This document shows positions 1-5,763 of a stretch of 10,537 nt of DNA, piece by piece. The notes beneath the pieces are model-generated. The model was given only the letters and a program-made list of their open reading frames with translations. It had not been told where the DNA came from and did not search any database. Positions within the stretch are counted from its first letter, which is position 1. Each line of letters starts with the position of its first letter. The stretch lies in the NCBI GenBank assembly GCA_035707825.1, contig DASSTR010000037.1:1-10537 (forward strand), read 5' to 3'. The stretch comes from VRUE01 sp035707825 (lineage in GTDB: Bacteria > Actinomycetota > Thermoleophilia > Solirubrobacterales > 70-9). A program made the position numbers and the translations under genes.

Positions 1-1
1 G

Positions 2-433
2 ATCATGCGCCTGCGCCGCAAGGCCGACGAAGAGGGGATCGACGATCCCAACAACGGCGCCAACCACATGCACGCGGCGGTCAAGATCATCGAGAAGAAG
101 GGGACCAACGACGAGGCGCTGCTGGTCCAGGAGTCCTATGCCCCCGGCATCAAGGGGAAGCTGAAACCGAGCAAAAGCGCGATCAAGAACCTGGTCACCT
201 CGCTGCCGACCGTGCTGCGGGCGATCAAGACCGGCAAGGCCCGCTCGCCGGCCAAGGTGATCCCCGGCATCCATCCGAAGCTGCCGGATGGTGCCCAGGA
301 CGAGGTGAAGGCGATCTACAAGCACGCCGAGGCGCACCGCGAGGAACTCAACCTCTACATCAAGGGCGAGGGGGGCGACGAGGAGGCCGTTGTCGCCGAG
401 GGCCCCGAGCCGACGAAGGAGCAAGCGCAATGA
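2..433 (+). CDS. HdrC-like iron-sulfur protein, C-terminal fragment (5' end outside window)
   Basis: The frame is already open at the left edge, so the true start and the expected ferredoxin-type CxxCxxCxxxCP clusters lie upstream and cannot be seen. What remains is about 143 residues. Its first part (MRLRRKADEEG, then PNNGANHMHAAVKII and a GTNDE stretch) resembles the helical C-terminal part of HdrC/SdhB-like 4Fe-4S dicluster proteins, which pass electrons to an HdrB/SdhE partner. The last 25 residues are acidic (EGGDEEAVVAEGPEP) and look like a disordered tail. The gene ends in an ATGA overlap with the next gene, so the two are translationally coupled; this context is the strongest support for the call. 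Likely role: electron transfer between a flavoprotein dehydrogenase and the CCG subunit, either heterodisulfide-reductase-like or non-classical succinate dehydrogenase. The exact complex cannot be decided from this fragment. Confidence 0.6.
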   Translation: MMRLRRKADEEGIDDPNNGANHMHAAVKIIEKKGTNDEALLVQESYAPGIKGKLKPSKSAIKNLVTSLPTVLRAIKTGKARSPAKVIPGIHPKLPDGAQDEVKAIYKHAEAHREELNLYIKGEGGDEEAVVAEGPEPTKEQAQ

Positions 434-1335
434 CAGAGATGAAGCTCGCCTACTGGCCCGGCTGCGTTTCGCGCGGCTTCACCCCCGAGCTGCACGGCTC
501 GATGGCCTGGGTCGCCGACAAGCTCGACATCGAGCTGGTCGAACTCAACCGCGCCAACTGCTGCGGCTTCGGCGTCATGGCCGAGCACAACCAGGAGCTC
601 GCCGACACGATGAACGCGCGCACCTTCGCGCTCGCCCAGGAAACCGGCCTGGCGATGATGAACATCTGCTCGACCTGCCAGGGGGCGCAGTCGGAGTGCC
701 AGCAGCGGCTCGACGCCGACGCGGCCTACCGCGCCCACATCAACGAAGTACTCTCCGAGCACAACCTCGAGTACGTCAAGGGCAAGGACGGCTTCACCAA
801 CAAGAACTTCCTCTGGGTCCTGGTCGAGGACTACGGCCTCGACCGCCTCGCCGAGCAGGTCGTGCGGCCCCTCTCGGGCCTGCGCGTCGGCCCCTTCTAC
901 GGCTGCTACGTGGTGCGGCCCAAGCACCGGCTCGGCTACGACGAGCACCCCGAGCGCGACCTCTACCTGGAGAAGGTGATCGAGACGCTCGGCGGCGAAG
1001 TCGTCGAGTACGACGGCGCCCGCAAGTGCTGCGGCTTCCCTGTCATCACGATGAACAAAGAGACCTCGTTGCGCCAGGCGGGCACGCACGTCGGCGACGC
1101 GATCGACGCCGGCGCGGACTGCCTGGTCACGCCCTGCCCGCTCTGCCACCTCAACCTCGACATGCAGCAGCCGGAGGCGGCCAAGATCGTCAACCGCGAT
1201 CTCGGCCTCGCCGTCCTGCACCTGCCGCAGCTGGTCGGCCTGGCGCTCGGCGCCGAGCCCAAGGAGCTGGGGATGAAGAAGCACATCGCCTCGACCGGCT
1301 CGGTCGAGGAGCGCCTCGCCGCGACTCCGGCCTAA
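430..1335 (+). CDS. HdrB/SdhE-like protein with two CCG domains
   Basis: A 301-residue protein with the duplicated cysteine-rich (CCG) domain of heterodisulfide reductase subunit B and of SdhE in non-classical succinate dehydrogenases. First domain: Cys12, CCG at 44-46 and CSTC at 80-83. Second domain: Cys159, CCG at 200-202 and CPLC at 236-239. All CCG-motif cysteines of both halves are present, so both cluster sites (non-cubane [4Fe-4S] in HdrB) should be functional. The length fits the family (about 290-300). The start ATG lies in the ATGA overlap with the upstream HdrC-like gene; ATG at codon 4 is an alternative. Likely role: terminal electron-accepting or quinone/disulfide-reducing subunit of a membrane-associated redox complex. 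Whether the partner is a succinate dehydrogenase flavoprotein or another dehydrogenase needs the upstream genes. The stop codon falls inside a short tandem repeat described separately. Confidence 0.85.
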   Translation: MTEMKLAYWPGCVSRGFTPELHGSMAWVADKLDIELVELNRANCCGFGVMAEHNQELADTMNARTFALAQETGLAMMNICSTCQGAQSECQQRLDADAAYRAHINEVLSEHNLEYVKGKDGFTNKNFLWVLVEDYGLDRLAEQVVRPLSGLRVGPFYGCYVVRPKHRLGYDEHPERDLYLEKVIETLGGEVVEYDGARKCCGFPVITMNKETSLRQAGTHVGDAIDAGADCLVTPCPLCHLNLDMQQPEAAKIVNRDLGLAVLHLPQLVGLALGAEPKELGMKKHIASTGSVEERLAATPA

Positions 1336-1372
1336 CCCGCGACCCGGCTCAAGCCCGCGACCCCGGCCTAAG
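1319..1372 (+). repeat. Three imperfect 18-bp tandem units across the hdrB-like stop codon
   Basis: Three adjacent units begin at 1319, 1336 and 1354: CCGCGACTCCGGCCTAA, CCCGCGACCCGGCTCAAG and CCCGCGACCCCGGCCTAAG. The first holds the last codons and the TAA stop (1333-1335); the third repeats GCGAC-CCGGCCTAA almost exactly, including the TAA. This looks like a local duplication of the gene end by slippage. No function is evident. Confidence 0.7.
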
Positions 1373-1374
1373 AA

Positions 1375-1499
1375 GAGGCCCTTAGGGCGTCGAAGCGACC
1401 GTCCATGCGGGCCATGCGGCTTTTGACTCGCTAGGCTTCGCCACAGGTGAGCCGGGAAGACTGGTCGGCAACACTCGTCGCCGACCCCGAAAGGCCTCA
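1375..1499 (+). promoter_or_regulatory. Candidate structured 5' leader (possible riboswitch) of the permease gene
   Basis: The spacer before the permease start is full of pairing. A GGC-ttc-GCC mini-hairpin lies at 1434-1442. A perfect 7-bp stem GGTCGGC/GCCGACC lies at 1463-1469 and 1480-1486 with loop AACACTCGTC, and can be extended by CGG (1453-1455 region) with CCG (1487-1489). GAGGCC at 1375-1380 is exactly complementary to GGCCTC at 1493-1498, which covers the weak ribosome binding site AAAGG and the bases just before the ATG at 1500; this long-range pairing would hide the start. A short palindrome GCCCT-T-AGGGC (1378-1388) competes with that pairing. Known metal-ion riboswitch classes (nhaA-I and nhaA-II for Li+, DUF1646 for Na+) precede cation transporters, including ArsB/NhaD relatives. 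I cannot confirm membership in any class by eye. A protein-bound leader or chance GC-rich pairing are the alternatives. Confidence 0.4.
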
Positions 1500-2771
1500 A
1501 TGGCAATCGCCGTCGCCACCTTCCTAATCGCCCTGGCGCTGATCGCCAGCGAGAAGCTGCACCGCACCAACGTCGCGCTGCTCGGCGCCGCGATAGTCGT
1601 CCTCTTCGTCGGCGACTTCTCACAGGAGCAGGCGATCCACGCCGTCGACTTCAACACGATCGGCCTCCTCACGGGGATGATGATTCTCGTCTATCTGACC
1701 CAACAGACCGGGGTCTACGACTACCTGGCGATCCGTGCCGGCCAGCTCTCGGGCGGACGCTCGTTCGCCGTCACGATGAGCCTCGCCGCTACGACGGCGC
1801 TGCTCTCGGCCTTCCTCGACAACCTGACCACCATCCTGCTCATCGCCCCGATCACCTTCCTGCTCGCCGACGCACTGGACATCGAGGCGGTGCCGCTGCT
1901 GATCATCGAGGTGATCGCCTCCAACATCGGCGGCACGGCCACCCTGATCGGCGACCCTCCGAACATCATCATCGCGGGGGCGACGAACCTCAGCTTCAAC
2001 TCCTTCATCGTCAACCTCGCCCCGATCGTCCTCATCACCCTCGTGGTGGTGGTGCCGCTGCTCTACCTGGCCTTCCGCAGCCGCCTCCATGTCGAGGAGA
2101 GCAACCGGCAGTCGGTGATGGGCCTCGACGCAGCGGCTTCGATTCGAGATGCCGCCGAGCTGCGCCGCACAGGACCGGTGCTCTTGCTGACCATCTTCGC
2201 CTTCTTCGCCCATCAGGCGCTGCACATCGAGCCGGCAACCGTCGCGCTGACCGGGGCGGCCGTCGGCCTGCTGGTGACCCGGATCAGCCTCGAGGACGCC
2301 CTCTCCCACATCGAGTGGGCGACGCTCTTCTTCTTCGTCGCGCTCTTCGTGATGGTTGGAGCGCTGGAGGCGACGGGGGCGATCGCCCACATCGCCGAGG
2401 CGGTCAAGGACGTGACGGGCGGCGACCGCACGGCCGAGCTGCTCGGCGTCACCTGGGTGGCCGCCATCGGCTCCGCGGTCGTCGACAACATCCCCTTCAC
2501 CACGGCGATGGTCCCAGTGGTCAAGGAACTGCAGCAGGCGGCCGGAACAACCGGCGACGATGCCTACTGGTGGGCGCTGGCGCTCGGTGCCTGCTTTGGC
2601 GGCAACGCGACGCTGATCGCCGCCGCGGCCAACGTCGCAGCCGCGGGAATGGCGGAACGGGCGGGCACGCCGATCGGCTTCCTCGCCTTCCTCCGCGTCG
2701 GCCTCCCGGCGACGATCATTTCGATCGCCCTGGCCACCGCATACATTTGGGTCCGCTACGTCCTACTTTGA
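1500..2771 (+). CDS. ArsB/NhaD-type (SLC13-like) ion permease
   Basis: A 423-residue, very hydrophobic protein with about 10-12 membrane segments and the two-fold pseudo-repeat of the ArsB/NhaD ion transporter superfamily. Repeat 1 has DNLTT at 107-111 and SNIGGTATLIGDPPN at 141-155. Repeat 2 has DNIPFTT at 329-335 and GGNATLIAAAANV at 367-379. The Asp-Asn pairs and the GG(T/N)ATLIG loops are the conserved substrate and ion sites in this superfamily. Members include Na+/H+ antiporters (NhaD), arsenite pumps (ArsB) and dicarboxylate or anion carriers. There are no arsR/arsC genes nearby, and the CBS gene 5 bp downstream suggests regulated ion transport, so a cation antiporter is my first guess, but the substrate is not fixed by sequence. 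ATG at 1500 has only a weak AAAGG site 5 nt upstream, which can be paired with an upstream segment. The length of about 420 residues is normal. Confidence 0.85.
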   Translation: MAIAVATFLIALALIASEKLHRTNVALLGAAIVVLFVGDFSQEQAIHAVDFNTIGLLTGMMILVYLTQQTGVYDYLAIRAGQLSGGRSFAVTMSLAATTALLSAFLDNLTTILLIAPITFLLADALDIEAVPLLIIEVIASNIGGTATLIGDPPNIIIAGATNLSFNSFIVNLAPIVLITLVVVVPLLYLAFRSRLHVEESNRQSVMGLDAAASIRDAAELRRTGPVLLLTIFAFFAHQALHIEPATVALTGAAVGLLVTRISLEDALSHIEWATLFFFVALFVMVGALEATGAIAHIAEAVKDVTGGDRTAELLGVTWVAAIGSAVVDNIPFTTAMVPVVKELQQAAGTTGDDAYWWALALGACFGGNATLIAAAANVAAAGMAERAGTPIGFLAFLRVGLPATIISIALATAYIWVRYVLL

Positions 2772-2776
2772 GGCCT

Positions 2777-3247
2777 ATGCCCGAATCGATCATCAAACAG
2801 ACCCTGCGCGAGATCGAGCCCCTCGGCGCCGACGACCTCGTCGGCCCCGCCGCCAGGCGGGTGATCGAGGAGGGCCTGCCTGGGCTGCCGGCGGTAGAGG
2901 CGGACGGCCGCTTCGCGGGCATCTTCGGCGAGCGTGAGTTCATGACGGCGCTCTTCCCCGGTTATGTCGGCGAGCTCGCCTCCGCGGCGATGGTCTCGCG
3001 TTCGGTCGATGAGACGATCGAGCGGCGCAGCGACTGCGCCCGGCAGCCGATTCGCCGCTATCTCACGACGGACCACGTCGTCGTCGAGGACGAGTACTCA
3101 GACACCCAGCTGGCGGAGATCTTCCTCCACCACCGGGTGCTGATCGTCCCGATCGCGACCGGGAGCAGGGTCCACGCCGTGGTCACGCGCCACGACTTCT
3201 TCTGCGCTTTGGTCGAGCGCTTCGGCACCCTCACCGAAGACCTCTGA
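2777..3247 (+). CDS. Stand-alone CBS-domain pair protein
   Basis: A 156-residue protein made almost entirely of two CBS motifs: about residues 14-62 (GLPGLPAVEADGRFAGIFGEREFMTAL) and 95-148 (HHRVLIVPIATGSRVHAVVTRHDFFCAL). CBS pairs bind adenine nucleotides (AMP, ATP, SAM, c-di-AMP) and switch the activity of partner proteins, often channels and ion transporters. The ATG at 2777 is 5 bp after the permease stop, so the two genes share an mRNA. The frame stays open far upstream inside the permease gene, but that is a shadow. The product has no membrane segment, so it is probably a soluble regulatory subunit of the permease. The ligand is unknown. Its last 17 bp overlap the end of asd on the other strand. 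Confidence 0.8.
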   Translation: MPESIIKQTLREIEPLGADDLVGPAARRVIEEGLPGLPAVEADGRFAGIFGEREFMTALFPGYVGELASAAMVSRSVDETIERRSDCARQPIRRYLTTDHVVVEDEYSDTQLAEIFLHHRVLIVPIATGSRVHAVVTRHDFFCALVERFGTLTEDL

Positions 3248-4277
3248 CAGCTCTAGACACCAAGCCGCGCTCGACCAGCAGCTCCGCCACCTGGACGGCG
3301 TTGGTGGCCGCGCCCTTGCGCAGGTTGTCGGAGACGACCCACATGTCGAGCGCCCGCTCGTTGCCGGGATCGCGGCGGATGCGGCCGACGAAGACGTCGT
3401 CGCGGCCCGCGGCATCGATCGCCATCGGGTAGCGCGCCGCGGCGGGGTCATCGACGACGGTTACGCCGGGGGCCGCCTCGAGCAGCTCGCGGGCGCGCTC
3501 GGGGCCGAGCGGCTCCTTCGTCTCCACGTTCACGGCCTCCGAGTGGCCGGTGACGACGGGGACCCTGACGCAGGTCGCGCTGACCCGGATCGAGGGGTCG
3601 CCGAGGATCTTGCGGGTCTCGTTGATCAGCTTGCGCTCCTCGTCGGTGTGGTCGTCGCCGTCGGGGAAGCTGCCCGCCTGCGGCAGGGCGCTGAAGGCAA
3701 TCTGGTGCGGGTAGATCTCGGCGCTCGCCTCCTGGCCGTGCAGGAGCGCGTGCGACTGGTCGAGCAACTCGTCGATCGCCGCCTTGCCGGTGCCCGACAC
3801 CGCCTGGTAGGTCGAGATGACGAGGCGCTCGATCCCCGCCTCGTCGAAGAGCGGCTTCAGCGCCACGACCATCTGCATCGTCGAGCAGTTCGGGTTGGCG
3901 ATGATCCCGCTGTGGCCCTCGGCGGCCTCGGGGTTGACCTCGGCGACGACCAGCGGCACGTCGTCGTGCATGCGCCAGTGGCTGGTGTTGTCGACCACGA
4001 CGGCGCCGGCCTCGACCAGCTTCGGCGTCCACTCGGCGCTCACCGCGCCGCCGGCGGAGGAGAGGACGATGTCGAGGCCCGGGATCGTCTCCTCGCTCAG
4101 CACCCGGCACTCCAGAAGCGAGCCGTTCCACTCGATCTCCCTGCCCGCCGAGCGCTCGGAGGCGAACGGAACTACCTCCGCCGCCGGAAAGCCGCGCTCG
4201 GTCAGCACCTCGAGGATCGTCGAGCCAACCAATCCGGTCGCGCCCAGCACTCCGACTCTGTAACCGTTGTCCGCCAT
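3231..4277 (-). CDS. asd: Aspartate-semialdehyde dehydrogenase
   Basis: A 348-residue enzyme that reduces L-4-aspartyl phosphate to L-aspartate 4-semialdehyde with NADPH, the branch point to lysine/diaminopimelate, threonine and methionine. Visible features: the nucleotide-binding GATGLVG at residues 12-18; the catalytic Cys131 in NPNCSTMQ; YQAVSGTGKAAIDEL at 157-171; substrate-binding Arg238 and the acid/base His245 in RVPVVTGHSEAV; and DNLRKGAATNAVQ at 317-329. Length and order are normal for the family. The reading frame is open upstream to 4430, but ATG at 4277 puts the Rossmann motif 11 residues in, as usual, and lies 23 bp after the lysC stop; the upstream ribosome binding site is weak. 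It is the second gene of a lysC-asd operon, and its stop is inside the 3' end of the convergent CBS gene. Confidence 0.95.
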   Translation of the reverse strand: MADNGYRVGVLGATGLVGSTILEVLTERGFPAAEVVPFASERSAGREIEWNGSLLECRVLSEETIPGLDIVLSSAGGAVSAEWTPKLVEAGAVVVDNTSHWRMHDDVPLVVAEVNPEAAEGHSGIIANPNCSTMQMVVALKPLFDEAGIERLVISTYQAVSGTGKAAIDELLDQSHALLHGQEASAEIYPHQIAFSALPQAGSFPDGDDHTDEERKLINETRKILGDPSIRVSATCVRVPVVTGHSEAVNVETKEPLGPERARELLEAAPGVTVVDDPAAARYPMAIDAAGRDDVFVGRIRRDPGNERALDMWVVSDNLRKGAATNAVQVAELLVERGLVSRAVRGLR

Positions 4278-4300
4278 CTCGCTGAGTATGACCGGGGCGC

Positions 4301-4831
4301 TCAGCCGGCGATCGTGGGGCGGGGCTTGGCGCCCATCGCGTCCTCGGGCTCGACCGCGTCGGCGCCGAGATCGAACGCCTTGTGCAGCGCTTTCACGGCG
4401 TCTGGAACGCGGTCGGCCGAGATCACGCACGAGATCTTGATCGGCGAGGTGGAGATCATCTCGATGTTGATCCGCTCGCCGCCGAGGACCTCGAAGACCT
4501 TGGCGGCGACGCCCGGGTGCGAGCGCATCCCGGCGCCGATGATCGAGACCTTGCCGATCCGCTCGTCTGTGCGCACGCCGTTGCTGACCCCGAGGCCCCC
4601 GACGGTCTCGGTCGCGGTCACCAGGTCGGCGCGATCGACGGTGAAAGAGAGGTCGGCGAGGGCGTCGTCGCCCACCGGCTCGTTCTGGATGATCACGTCG
4701 ACGTTGACGTTGGCCTCGGCGAGGGCGGTGAAGATGCGCCCAGCGACGCCTGGCTCGTCGCGGACCCCGGTCAGGGTCACACGGGCCTCCCCGTCGGAGT
4801 GGGTCACGGCTGTTACGAAAGGCTGCTCCAC
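4301..4831 (-). CDS. lysC: Internal in-frame start: aspartate kinase beta (regulatory) subunit
   Basis: Within lysC, codon 253 is a GTG (4829-4831 on the given strand) with a strong ribosome binding site GAGGAG six bases before it. Translation from here would give a 176-residue protein starting (M)EQPFVTAVTHSDGEARVTL, containing just the two ACT domains. In Corynebacterium and mycobacteria the beta subunit of aspartate kinase (about 172 residues) starts at the equivalent point, around MEEAVLTGVATDKSEAKVT from memory, so both position and sequence match. The product would assemble with alpha into an alpha2beta2 enzyme that senses lysine/threonine. Direct evidence is the codon and the GAGGAG site; use of the start is inferred from the family. 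Confidence 0.7.
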   Translation of the reverse strand: MEQPFVTAVTHSDGEARVTLTGVRDEPGVAGRIFTALAEANVNVDVIIQNEPVGDDALADLSFTVDRADLVTATETVGGLGVSNGVRTDERIGKVSIIGAGMRSHPGVAAKVFEVLGGERINIEMISTSPIKISCVISADRVPDAVKALHKAFDLGADAVEPEDAMGAKPRPTIAG

Positions 4832-5587
4832 GGTCTTCTCCTCGGCAACGATCAGGGTACCGGGGCCATCCTCGAAGGAGCTGCGGCAGTGGATGCGCAC
4901 ACCGTGGTTGCGGGCGTACTCGACCGAGCGCAGCTGCAGCACCTTCGCGCCCGAGGCCGACATCTCCAGCATCTCCTCATAGGAGACGGCGGGCAGCTTG
5001 CGGGCCTCGGAGACGATCCGCGGGTCGGCGCTGAAGACGCCGGCGACGTCGGTGTAGATCTCGCAGACGCTCGCATTCAGCGCCGCGGCGAGGGCGACCG
5101 CCGTGGTGTCCGAACCGCCGCGGCCGAGCGTGGTCACGTCGCGGCTCTCGGTGGAGACCCCCTGGAAGCCGGCGACGAGGACGATCCGGTCCTCCTCCAG
5201 GGCCTGGCGGATGCGGTCGGCGCGGACGTCGATGATCCGCGCCTTGGTGTGCGAGGAGTCGGTGACGATGCCGGCCTGCGAGCCGGTCAGCGAGATCGCC
5301 TGGTGTCCCATGTCATGGATCGCCATCGCGCAGAGCGCGCAGGAGATCCGCTCCCCGGTGGAGAGCAGCATGTCCATCTCCCGCGAGTCGGGCCGCGCGG
5401 AGATCTCCATCGCCTGGGCGACGAGCTCGTCGGTCGTCTTGCCCCGAGCGGAGAGCACGGCGACGACGCGGTTGCCCGCCTCGCGGGCGGCGACGATCCG
5501 CCTCGCGGCGCGCTTGATCTCCTCCGCGCCGGCCACGGAGGTGCCGCCGAACTTCATCACCACTATGTCGGAGCCGCTCTCGCCCAT
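4301..5587 (-). CDS. lysC: Aspartate kinase (alpha subunit / full length)
   Basis: A 428-residue enzyme that phosphorylates L-aspartate with ATP, the committed step of the aspartate-family amino acids. The kinase domain has KFGGTSV at 12-18, STGER at 76-80, GRGGSDTTA at 156-164 and YTDVAGVFSADPR at 178-190. Two ACT regulatory domains follow, at about 270-335 (RVTLTGVRDEPGVAGRIF) and 345-410 (KVSIIGAGMRSHPGVAAKVF), the region where lysine and/or threonine bind for feedback inhibition. Length (about 420) and layout match the alpha2beta2-type enzyme of actinobacteria. I chose ATG 5587; it lacks a clear ribosome binding site, and GTG codons at residues 9-10 preceded by GGCGAGAG are alternatives but would clip the first strand. 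asd follows 23 bp downstream. I saw no lysine riboswitch upstream. Confidence 0.95.
   Translation of the reverse strand: MGESGSDIVVMKFGGTSVAGAEEIKRAARRIVAAREAGNRVVAVLSARGKTTDELVAQAMEISARPDSREMDMLLSTGERISCALCAMAIHDMGHQAISLTGSQAGIVTDSSHTKARIIDVRADRIRQALEEDRIVLVAGFQGVSTESRDVTTLGRGGSDTTAVALAAALNASVCEIYTDVAGVFSADPRIVSEARKLPAVSYEEMLEMSASGAKVLQLRSVEYARNHGVRIHCRSSFEDGPGTLIVAEEKTVEQPFVTAVTHSDGEARVTLTGVRDEPGVAGRIFTALAEANVNVDVIIQNEPVGDDALADLSFTVDRADLVTATETVGGLGVSNGVRTDERIGKVSIIGAGMRSHPGVAAKVFEVLGGERINIEMISTSPIKISCVISADRVPDAVKALHKAFDLGADAVEPEDAMGAKPRPTIAG
4838..4843 (-). promoter_or_regulatory. Ribosome binding site GAGGAG for the internal lysC beta start
   Basis: GAGGAG read on the minus strand, six bases (AAGACC) before GTG 4831-4829. 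It is a better Shine-Dalgarno match than anything seen before the full-length lysC start or the asd start. It encodes Glu-Glu, so it could also be chance codon use. Confidence 0.6.
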
Positions 5588-5646
5588 CGATGCCCGAGGA
5601 TAACGGCGCCCGGATGCACGTAGCGCATCAGGTACGGCATGAAATA

Positions 5647-5667
5647 CAGCGCAAACCTGTTGCGCTG
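5647..5667. promoter_or_regulatory. Inverted repeat in the lysC upstream region (candidate operator)
   Basis: CAGCGCAA at 5647-5654 and TTGCGCTG at 5660-5667 form a perfect 8-bp inverted repeat around ACCTG, 60-80 bp before the lysC start. A weaker pair GATGC/GCATC (5613-5617 and 5625-5629) lies closer to the gene. Position suits a repressor site or a leader hairpin for lysC-asd. I do not recognise the binding protein. Confidence 0.4.
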
Positions 5668-5707
5668 CGGCCCGTTTGCCCTGGGTCCATCCCCGGGCTC
5701 ATCCCTG

Positions 5708-5740
5708 TCCTAAACATGCATTGTTTTCCTAAAGGAAAAC
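5708..5740. promoter_or_regulatory. AT-rich operator/promoter candidate between lysC and the HD-GYP gene
   Basis: This 33-bp patch is strikingly AT-rich for the region. It holds a direct repeat TCCTAAA (5708-5714 and 5727-5733, 19 bp apart, nearly two helical turns), an inverted repeat AAACA-tgcat-TGTTT (5712-5726) and a second inverted repeat GTTTTCC-taaa-GGAAAAC (5723-5740) that shares bases with the first. It lies 24 bp before the GTG start of the HD-GYP gene and about 120 bp before divergent lysC. Layered symmetry of this kind suits a transcription-factor site overlapping a promoter. No clear -35/-10 pair can be assigned. Confidence 0.5.
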
Positions 5741-5763
5741 CGGGCCGGGGTCGATGCTCCTGA

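Noticed and set aside
1415..1499. Cobalamin or SAM-IV riboswitch before the permease
   Set aside because: There are short resemblances (GCCGGGAAG, GGTCGGCAAC), but the rest of either consensus and its order of stems is missing.
355..1623. 422-codon minus-strand frame opposite the hdrB-like gene
   Set aside because: Shadow frame; composition is Arg/Val/Leu-rich low complexity and it crosses a spacer and a gene start.
1500..2771. Arsenite efflux pump (arsB)
   Set aside because: The family includes ArsB, but there is no arsR, arsC or arsA nearby and a CBS gene is coupled instead, so the specific name is not justified.
2315..2776. In-frame upstream extension of the CBS protein
   Set aside because: It lies wholly inside the permease gene and translates to low-complexity Arg/Gly-rich sequence; ATG 2777 gives the complete CBS pair.
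4278..4430. N-terminal extension of asd
   Set aside because: The extension is Arg-rich, overlaps lysC, and would put the Rossmann motif more than 60 residues in; ATG 4277 fits the family.
3543..4982. 479-codon open frame on the plus strand opposite lysC-asd
   Set aside because: Its low-complexity translation has no recognisable motif, while the minus strand encodes two complete, well-known enzymes.
5588..5763. Lysine riboswitch upstream of lysC
   Set aside because: The spacer is only 176 bases, shared with a divergent promoter, and I found none of the conserved lysine-riboswitch core, only simple inverted repeats.
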